From Treponema sp. (GTDB lineage: Bacteria; Spirochaetota; Spirochaetia; Treponematales; Breznakiellaceae), in the NCBI GenBank assembly GCA_031275035.1, contig JAISPH010000047.1, positions 1-10,570 on the forward strand: a stretch of DNA of 10,570 bases. The letters run 5' to 3'. Below the pieces are notes generated by a model. The model was given only the letters and a program-made list of their open reading frames with translations. It was not told where the DNA came from and searched no databases. Positions 1-5,161 of the stretch are shown here, in pieces. Made by a program: the position numbers and the translations under genes. Position 1 is the first letter of the stretch, and the number at the start of each line of letters is the position of its first letter.

Positions 1-2
1 TT

Positions 3-122
3 GAACAGATGAAAAATGAAGTGGCGGCATGGACCGAAGCCCGGAACCAAAGCGCGGGTAAAATCAATTGGAGGTTTACCACGGATGACGCACGGAGTAA
101 ACTTAAACGCCTTTATCCATAA
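3..122 (+). CDS. IS630-family transposase, C-terminal end (partial)
   Basis: This open frame enters from the left edge of the window and ends at TAA 120-122, giving the last 39 residues of a protein. The tail contains INWRFTTDDARSKLKRLYP, which closely resembles the usual C-terminus of IS630-family DDE transposases (the pattern NWxFTTxDARxKLKRLYP). The catalytic DDE residues would lie to the left of the window, so it is not possible to say whether the element is intact. No clear terminal inverted repeat or TA target duplication can be fixed from one end alone. The recognition rests on recall of the family, not on an alignment. Confidence 0.75.
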   Translation, partial: EQMKNEVAAWTEARNQSAGKINWRFTTDDARSKLKRLYP

Positions 123-493
123 TTAGAATAGTAACATGATACTAGGAGCACATCAGCCCATGCTAGGGTCAGGCACCGCCAGGGGGCTGACCCCATCGGC
201 GTCTGCTTTTTTGCCTTAGCCGCTCCCCTCGGCGTCCCGGCCCTCGCCGGGCGGCGCATCCCCGGCCCCCGGCCTCTTCCCCACCGAAGCCGCGTTTGCT
301 TTTTGCTTTTTCGACCATGCCGCGGGGGAGGGGAAATTTCCCCCTGAGCGCTTCTGGAATTCCCCGCCGGAGGAGACCTAAGGAACCGGAGGTTCCGGGG
401 CTCCGCAGGCGGACTCTACAGGTGCGCGAACGGGGGGAATTTCCCCTCCCCCGCGGACTTCGCGGGTAAAGCGCAAAAAGTAAACGCGGTCGC
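123..493. other. GC-rich non-coding stretch between transposase tail and lipoprotein gene
   Basis: About 370 bases with no convincing gene. The first 40 or so bases are AT-richer and may hold the end of the IS element. The rest is very GC-rich. It contains a small hairpin (GGGTCAG 166-172 pairing with CTGACCC 187-193) and a large inverted repeat (290-489, listed separately). A minus-strand open frame of 118 codons spans most of it, but its product is arginine-rich and low in complexity and is shaped by the inverted repeat, so it is not treated as a gene. Confidence 0.6.
290..489. repeat. Large imperfect inverted repeat (about 200 bp)
   Basis: Two pairs of arms face each other. The outer arms, 290-306 and 473-489, are 17 bases each with one mismatch (words TTTGCTTTTTGC and GCAAAAAGTAAACG). 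The inner arms, 320-344 and 433-456, match over 24 bases apart from one extra A (CCGCGGGGGAGGGG facing CCCCTCCCCCGCGG). The unpaired centre holds a further small hairpin, GGAACC 382-387 with GGTTCC 391-396. The outer arm ends just before the promoter of the next gene. It could be a miniature mobile element, a dispersed intergenic repeat or a structured RNA. One copy cannot tell these apart. Confidence 0.7.
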
Positions 494-522
494 CTGACAC
501 CGGCTCCATACTGTGATACAAT
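494..522 (+). promoter_or_regulatory. Sigma70-type promoter for a leaderless message
   Basis: CTGACA at 494-499 (-35, five of six to consensus) and TACAAT at 517-522 (-10, five of six) are separated by exactly 17 bases. Transcription should start about seven bases after the -10, at or next to the ATG at 529. That ATG has no Shine-Dalgarno sequence, which fits a leaderless transcript. Confidence 0.6.
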
Positions 523-528
523 CAAGCT

Positions 529-1122
529 ATGAAGCTACGGAGAATCGGGGCGGCGCTCCTGGGGGGTGCTGCCGCCTGGGTGTTTTTGGCGTGTCCCACC
601 ACGGGGGCTGTTGTGGCGAAGACCGGGAATGCGGCCGGGGGGCTGCCGGAGCCCGTGCCGGTGTCAGGCGCCGGGGCGCCGGTGGGGGAAGCCGGGGTAA
701 CGGCTGGACCGGCCGCCGGGGAAAGGCCCCTGGGGCTCACGGAGGCCCTCTATGAGGTATACGGGGAGCTGTCCGGGAGCATCCCCGGCGGCGCTTCCCT
801 GGCGGTGATCAGCATCGCCTCCGCCGACCCGGCGGAGGGGGAATTCGCCCTGGAAGAGCTGACCCTCTTTCTGGTAAACTCGCGAAGATACAGCGTGGTG
901 GACCGGCGGAACCTGGATATTATCCGGGCGGAACAGAACTTCCAGCTTTCCGGGGAGGTGGACGACGATACCGCGGTTTCCATCGGCCGCCTTACCGGCG
1001 CGGGCATGGTGATTACCGGGAGCGTGAGCCCCTACAACGAGGCGAAGTACCTGCGGCTTAAGGTCCTAGATGTGGAAACCGGCGAGATCCGGGCCATGGC
1101 CTCCCGGCGGTTTGGCTGGTAG
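529..1122 (+). CDS. CsgG/LpoB-like lipoprotein
   Basis: A 197-residue exported lipoprotein. Residues 1-22 form a signal peptide (KLRR, hydrophobic stretch, then FLAC with the lipidated cysteine at 22). Residues 25-68 are a Gly/Ala/Pro/Val-rich tether. Residues 70-193 form a compact CsgG/LpoB/FlgO-like domain with the sequence signs YSVVDRRNLDIIRAEQNFQL, then IGRLTGAGMVITGSV, then LKVLDVETGEI. Members of this fold sit in the periplasm or at the outer membrane, for example as activators of penicillin-binding proteins or parts of curli and flagellar assemblies. Which role applies here is unknown. The ATG is chosen because it gives a complete lipoprotein signal, although it lacks a ribosome binding site (see the promoter at 494-522). 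The same core motif recurs in the genes at 1321 and 4067. A strong hairpin follows the stop, so it is probably transcribed alone. Confidence 0.88.
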   Translation: MKLRRIGAALLGGAAAWVFLACPTTGAVVAKTGNAAGGLPEPVPVSGAGAPVGEAGVTAGPAAGERPLGLTEALYEVYGELSGSIPGGASLAVISIASADPAEGEFALEELTLFLVNSRRYSVVDRRNLDIIRAEQNFQLSGEVDDDTAVSIGRLTGAGMVITGSVSPYNEAKYLRLKVLDVETGEIRAMASRRFGW

Positions 1123-1147
1123 CCCGGCGGGTTTTGGGGGGGAGCGG

Positions 1148-1177
1148 AAGACTTGACGCTGACGCGTCAAGTCTTTT
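1148..1177 (+). terminator. Hairpin terminator after the lipoprotein gene
   Basis: A perfect 12-bp stem (1148-1159 with 1164-1175, AAGACTTGACGC and its complement) closes a four-base loop, TGAC. The 3' arm runs into four Ts (1174-1177). It lies 25 bases after the stop at 1122. The T run is short, so termination may be partial. Confidence 0.65.
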
Positions 1178-1178
1178 C

Positions 1179-1199
1179 GGAGTTTGCAAAGCAAACTCC
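1179..1199. repeat. Second perfect hairpin, 9-bp stem
   Basis: GGAGTTTGC at 1179-1187 pairs perfectly with GCAAACTCC at 1191-1199 around the loop AAA. It follows the terminator hairpin directly and is not followed by a T run. The rest of the gap up to 1320 is GC-rich with G and C runs of 7-8 bases and no gene. Confidence 0.6.
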
Positions 1200-1320
1200 A
1201 TAACTAATTAATACGGCAAGGCTGGAGCGCGGGGGGGGCGGGAGCCGCGGGTTCCCTGCCGGAGCGCGGGTTTGGAAACAGCCCCCCCTCCGGCTGCTTT
1301 TATACGGTAGGGGGAAAACC

Positions 1321-3738
1321 ATGATCGAGAAAAAACAGGGGGCCTGCCTGCGGGCGCTGCTGGCCGGGGCGCTGCTTTTGGGGGCCGCCTCTTTTGCCGC
1401 CGGCGGGGGGGCGCAACAGAGCGCGGGTTCGGCCACCAGGGGGCGCTACCTTGCGGGGCGGGGGATCATCGTGCCCCCCGAGGAGGTGTACACCGACTCC
1501 TACATCGCCTCCATCGACTACCAGTACCCCCAGCCGGAAACGGACCTGGGGGTTTACCTGTACAACAGTTCCGGCCAGATGAACCGCCGGGGCCAGGAGG
1601 GGATACTCCAGATCGGCCTCCAGGGGAAGCGCCTGGCTTTCGAGGGCCTGCCTCCCATGAACCTGGCTTTTGTGATCGATACCTCCGACTCCATGAACGA
1701 GGAGGACAAGATCGCCTGGGTTAAGGAATCCATGGCGGTCTTTATGAACAAGATCCGGGACGCGGATTCCCTGGCCCTGGTGAGCTTTAACGAGCGCGCC
1801 CGGGTGCTTTTTGAGCCGGCCCGGATGGACAGTCCCGAAAAGCGGCGGCGTTTCATGGAGGCGGTGAACGGCCTCAGGCCCCAGGGGGGCACGGATCTGG
1901 AGGCGGGCCTTAAGGCGGGGTACGAGCAGGTGCTGGCCAACTACCGGGAGGGTTCGGTGAACCGGGTCCTCTTTTTTTCCGACGGCACGGAATTTTCAGG
2001 CCGCCTCGCCCGGGAGGGGGCCCAGTCCGGGGACATCCGGGTTTCGCTGCTCTGGAACAACCGGAACGACCTGGACATCCACGTGGTAACTCCCCGGCAG
2101 GAGGAGATCTTCTACGGCCGTACCCGGGACGCCGCCGGGGGCTTTTTGGACGTGGACATGAACGTGCAGGGCGAAAGCACCAAGCCGGTGGAGAATGTTT
2201 TTTGGGCCCAGGGAAAGGCCCCCCAGGGCCGCTACCGGGTTTTTGTCCAGAACTACGACTATCACGAGCGGGATCGGAGCCCCACGGCTTTTCAGGTGGA
2301 GATAAAAAACGGCGGCGAGTACAGCCATTTTGAGGGGGTTGTTTCCGGCGCGGGGAAGGGGAGCGATACCGAGGTTTGTACCTTTGAATACAAGGGCGCT
2401 TCGGCGCTTAAACAGGAAAAAGCCCTGATCTACCAGCTGGCGGAAAGTTACCGGCAGATGGGGATCTCCATCTCCACCCTGGGGGTGGGGGTGGGCTTTG
2501 ACCTGGAACTGATGCGGACCCTCGCCGAGGAGGGGGGCGGCAGCTCCCGTTTTATCAGCGACCGGGAGGAGATGCGGAAGACCTTTGACACCGAATTTGA
2601 GCGGATGGCGGTGGATATTGCCCGGGATGTTTCGATGGAGCTGGAATTTATGCCCGATGTGGAGATCATCGGGACCTGGGGCTATCAGCACCGGATAGCG
2701 GGGAACCGGATCTTCTACCGGCTCCCCGCCCTGCACCTGGGGGATTACGAAACCATACTGGTACGCTACCGGCTGCCGGCCCAGGGGCCGGGGGACGAGC
2801 GGCGGCTCGCCCGGTTCCGGCTTGACGCCCGGGATATTCGGGGCAGGGCCCTGCCGCCGCTTGAAAAAGAGGCGAAGATTGTCCTTTCGGATACCCCGGT
2901 GGACGGCATATCCAGCGGGATGGTCCTCTATTCGGGGACCATGATGCGTTTTGCCGAGACCCTCAAAGAAATCGGCGGCCTCTACTATGCCGGCCAGGAC
3001 GACCTGGACGCCCTCTCCCAACAGGAGCGGGAATCCGGGGGCAGGGAGCCAGCCGCCGGGGCCAGCCGCCGGCTGGAGGAGCTGCGGGGGGCCTTTCGGG
3101 ACCGCCTGGCCCGAGCCCTGGGAGAGACAAGAGCCTTTCGGGGGGAAATGGAGAACGCGAAACTCAGGCTGGATGACCGGGAGGCCTTTACCCCTGAGAT
3201 CGAGATTCTGGCCCGCTATGAGGAGATCCTGTCGAGGGAACTGGTTGAGAACGGCGGAACCCTCGCGGAGGCCGCCCCGGGCAGCGGGGGCAGGGGCGGA
3301 GGGGCCGCGGCCCCGGCGGCGGTTCCCCCGGAACTGGACCTGCTCCGGGACCGGGTGGCGGGGCTCTTTAAGGAGATAAGCCTCTCCTTTCCCGAGGGGG
3401 AACGCTCCGTGGCGGCCCTGGCCCCCTTCGCCATCCGGGACGGGGGAGAGCCGCCCCTCCTCTCCTACCTGAACGAAAGCGCCCTGACGGCCCTGGCGGG
3501 GAACCCCCGGCTGACCCTGGTGGAGCGGAGCCGCCTGGACGCGGTACGGGCGGAACAGCGCCTGGCCGAATTGCTGGATACCGAAACGGCCATCCGGGCG
3601 GGCAGGCTGCTGGGGGCCCGGTACATGATAACCGGCCAGGTGATCGTCTTCGGCAGGGTGATCAACGTGGAAACCGGGGAGATCCTCAGCGCCGCCCAGT
3701 TGTTCCTGGACCGGCGGACGGTGGGGGAGCTTTTGTAG
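1321..3738 (+). CDS. Exported VWA protein with inserted YfaP/DUF2135 domain and C-terminal CsgG/LpoB-like domain
   Basis: An 805-residue secreted protein. A Shine-Dalgarno AGGGGG (1309-1314) six bases ahead supports the ATG. Residues 1-27 are a signal peptide with no clear lipobox. Residues 92-124 (GILQIGLQGK, then FVIDTSDSM) resemble the N-terminal part of YfbK-type von Willebrand A proteins. The metal-ion (MIDAS) site is complete: D120, S122, S124, T191 and D221. After SDG (220-222) the VWA fold is interrupted by about 120 residues (240-357) resembling YfaP/DUF2135 (LLWNNRNDLDIHVVTP, GGFLDVDMNV, ENVFWAQGKAPQGRYRVFV). The fold resumes at 365-436 (GISISTLGVGVGFDLELM). Residues 438-510 look like the beta-rich tail of YfbK. 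A charged helical stretch (580-645) and a Gly/Ala linker (652-668) lead to a CsgG/LpoB-like domain (695-797: LTLVERSRLDAVRAEQRLAE, GARYMITGQV, INVETGEIL), a few residues shorter than in its neighbours. A role in metal-dependent adhesion or envelope assembly is inference. Confidence 0.88.
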   Translation: MIEKKQGACLRALLAGALLLGAASFAAGGGAQQSAGSATRGRYLAGRGIIVPPEEVYTDSYIASIDYQYPQPETDLGVYLYNSSGQMNRRGQEGILQIGLQGKRLAFEGLPPMNLAFVIDTSDSMNEEDKIAWVKESMAVFMNKIRDADSLALVSFNERARVLFEPARMDSPEKRRRFMEAVNGLRPQGGTDLEAGLKAGYEQVLANYREGSVNRVLFFSDGTEFSGRLAREGAQSGDIRVSLLWNNRNDLDIHVVTPRQEEIFYGRTRDAAGGFLDVDMNVQGESTKPVENVFWAQGKAPQGRYRVFVQNYDYHERDRSPTAFQVEIKNGGEYSHFEGVVSGAGKGSDTEVCTFEYKGASALKQEKALIYQLAESYRQMGISISTLGVGVGFDLELMRTLAEEGGGSSRFISDREEMRKTFDTEFERMAVDIARDVSMELEFMPDVEIIGTWGYQHRIAGNRIFYRLPALHLGDYETILVRYRLPAQGPGDERRLARFRLDARDIRGRALPPLEKEAKIVLSDTPVDGISSGMVLYSGTMMRFAETLKEIGGLYYAGQDDLDALSQQERESGGREPAAGASRRLEELRGAFRDRLARALGETRAFRGEMENAKLRLDDREAFTPEIEILARYEEILSRELVENGGTLAEAAPGSGGRGGGAAAPAAVPPELDLLRDRVAGLFKEISLSFPEGERSVAALAPFAIRDGGEPPLLSYLNESALTALAGNPRLTLVERSRLDAVRAEQRLAELLDTETAIRAGRLLGARYMITGQVIVFGRVINVETGEILSAAQLFLDRRTVGELL

Positions 3739-3780
3739 GGGGGGGGAGCGGGGAATTCCAGAGCCGTGAGCCGGGTCCTC

Positions 3781-3808
3781 TTTACATTTCCACAATATAG
3801 TGTACAAT
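3781..3808 (+). promoter_or_regulatory. Promoter for the barrel and FN3 surface operon
   Basis: TTTACA at 3781-3786 (five of six to -35 consensus) and TACAAT at 3803-3808 (five of six to -10) are 16 bases apart, in an AT-rich pocket that contrasts with the GC-rich surroundings. Transcription would begin near 3815 and leave a leader of about 175 bases before the ATG at 3991. The leader contains possible pairing (AGCCTT with AAGGCT near 3845-3880) but no riboswitch that I recognise. Confidence 0.55.
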
Positions 3809-3978
3809 ATATATGACATGGAAAACCAAACTTTTTGAGCGCCAAAGCCTTTGCCGAAAGCCCGGGGCCTTTTAAGGCTATGGGATGCCGGATTTCAAGC
3901 GGCTTCCCAAGGGCCGTATTTGAGCGGTTCTCCCCAACCTTCTGTGTCAATCTTCACCGGTTGGTTCCGGTTACATTT

Positions 3979-3993
3979 GGAGCATGAGATATG
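3979..3993 (+). promoter_or_regulatory. Ribosome binding site and true start of the barrel gene (currently out of frame)
   Basis: GGAG at 3979-3982 lies eight bases before ATG 3991, the best translation start in this region. In the sequence as given it reads MKHKENTPPP and then stops at TGA 4021-4023, directly after the C run. If one C is lost, the same start continues as MKHKENTPPREAGG into the barrel protein. No other ATG, GTG or TTG occurs in the barrel frame between the stop at 3992-3994 and ATG 4067. Confidence 0.7.
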
Positions 3994-4009
3994 AAACATA
4001 AAGAAAATA

Positions 4010-4019
4010 CCCCCCCCCC
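4010..4019 (+). repeat. Homopolymeric C10 tract, candidate phase-variation switch
   Basis: Ten Cs in a row lie within the seventh to tenth codons after ATG 3991. Slipped-strand errors in such tracts change their length by single bases. Reading from ATG 3991, nine Cs give the full barrel protein, ten give a stop right after the tract, and eleven give a stop about 40 codons later. Length changes would therefore switch the gene ON and OFF. Poly-G/C tracts that vary gene expression are known from Treponema pallidum tpr genes. Their action here is inferred. Confidence 0.7.
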
Positions 4020-4066
4020 GTGAGGCTGGCGGTAATTTTAAGGCATGGATATGCCGTATCATCCTC

Positions 4067-5161
4067 ATGTTTACGGGAACCGTTTTTCTCTCCGCCCAGC
4101 AGAACCCTCAAACCCTGGATGAGGCAATAGGGAGCGCCGCCGCCTATTTTAGCGAGAGCGGGCAATTAAATAACGGCGCTCGTATCGCGGTACTGAACGT
4201 CCAATCCGGCTGGAAACCGCTTTCGGATTATGCCATTGATGAACTGACCAGGCATATCGTAAACGGTAAAACATTTACCGTGGTTGAACGCCTGGATTTA
4301 TCCCGGCTGCAGGAAGAACTGAATTTTCAGTTATCCGGCATGGTAAGCGACGAAACAATACAAGGTATAGGAAAGCTATGGGGCGCGCAGGTTATTATCA
4401 GCGGCTCTTTTGAAACCCTTGGCGACCGTTACCGCCTGAATTTTAAAGCCCTGGAAGTGGAAACAGGGCGGATTGCCGCGCAGGCCGCTTTTGACGTATA
4501 TCCCGATTCAAGGCTCAACTCCCTGTTAAGCGGGACGGGCGAAAAGAAAATAACACGCTTTAGCGCATGGCTTAACAGCAACGACTCATGGAAACACAAA
4601 TGGCTTTACCCCGGCATACGGGCAGGCGTCTCTTTTTGTGATTATACCTTAAACGCATCCGAGTCAAGCATTGCGGCGGATACACACGCCGCATTTAATG
4701 TTTCCGCATTGCTTGAAGCGCAGCTGTCTCAATTCCTCGCGCTGCAAACAGAGGCGGCCTTTTCGGAAGATAAAGTTGCCGTTCGCGGCGCGCCAATCGG
4801 GGACATATCCCTGCAATCCTATACATTAACGGTTCCGGTTCTCTTAAAATTCACCTGGCGGCCAAAAACTTTCTACCTTGCCGCGTTCGCGGGTCCCGGT
4901 TTTGTTTTGCCCCTGGGACAATTGAATATGACGGCTAACGGCGCGTCAGAATCCTATAATTTTTCTTCTACTATAGAATTAACGGCAGGCGCAAATATCG
5001 GGGTAAAAGCCGGTTCCGGCATTCTGTTTTTTGATGTCCGTTACAACAGAGATTTTAATTTTGTCCGTTTTGATAATTCAGCGCAGTACCGCAGAAATAC
5101 CGTATCGCTTTCATTGGGGTATCAGTACGGAATAGCAAATAAAGGAGCAAGCCATGAATAA
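4067..5161 (+). CDS. CsgG/LpoB-like domain fused to an outer-membrane beta-barrel, probably phase-variable
   Basis: The uninterrupted frame gives 364 residues from ATG 4067, but the native start is probably ATG 3991, joined through the C10 tract (listed above). ATG 4067 has no ribosome binding site and falls inside the hydrophobic part of the signal peptide. With the frame restored, that peptide reads FKAWICRIILMFTGTVFLSA, with cleavage near AQQ. Numbered from ATG 4067, residues 36-140 form a CsgG/LpoB-like domain (FTVVERLDLSRLQEELNFQL, GAQVIISGSF, LKFKALEV-like stretch, VETGRI). Residues 178-356 alternate polar and hydrophobic residues as in small outer-membrane barrels (WLYPGIRAGVSF, FYLAAFAGPGFVLPLG, FFDVRYNRDFNF) and end with the strand VSLSLGYQYGI. 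The last eight bases overlap the next gene, so the two are probably translationally coupled. The barrel type is judged from its pattern only. If the tract is a sequencing error, the gene is simply intact from 3991. Confidence 0.82.
   Translation: MFTGTVFLSAQQNPQTLDEAIGSAAAYFSESGQLNNGARIAVLNVQSGWKPLSDYAIDELTRHIVNGKTFTVVERLDLSRLQEELNFQLSGMVSDETIQGIGKLWGAQVIISGSFETLGDRYRLNFKALEVETGRIAAQAAFDVYPDSRLNSLLSGTGEKKITRFSAWLNSNDSWKHKWLYPGIRAGVSFCDYTLNASESSIAADTHAAFNVSALLEAQLSQFLALQTEAAFSEDKVAVRGAPIGDISLQSYTLTVPVLLKFTWRPKTFYLAAFAGPGFVLPLGQLNMTANGASESYNFSSTIELTAGANIGVKAGSGILFFDVRYNRDFNFVRFDNSAQYRRNTVSLSLGYQYGIANKGASHE

Noticed and set aside
169..525. 118-codon minus-strand frame with an arginine-rich product
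   Set aside because: It lies in very GC-rich DNA where chance open frames are common. Its sequence is low in complexity and part of it is simply the inverted repeat read on one strand. No ribosome binding site or family resemblance was seen.
3738..3746. G9 run at the end of the VWA gene as a second phase-variation tract
   Set aside because: It begins at the last base of the stop codon, so length changes would not alter the protein. Similar G runs of 7-8 are common in this GC-rich section.
1996..3819. 607-codon minus-strand frame opposite the VWA gene
   Set aside because: It is a shadow of a GC-rich gene. The plus strand has a clear signal peptide, domain motifs and ribosome binding site, while the minus product is rich in Pro, Gly and Gln with no recognisable domain.
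3818..3838. Six-codon leader peptide after the promoter at 3781
   Set aside because: It has no ribosome binding site and lies almost at the expected start of transcription. Nothing indicates an attenuator.
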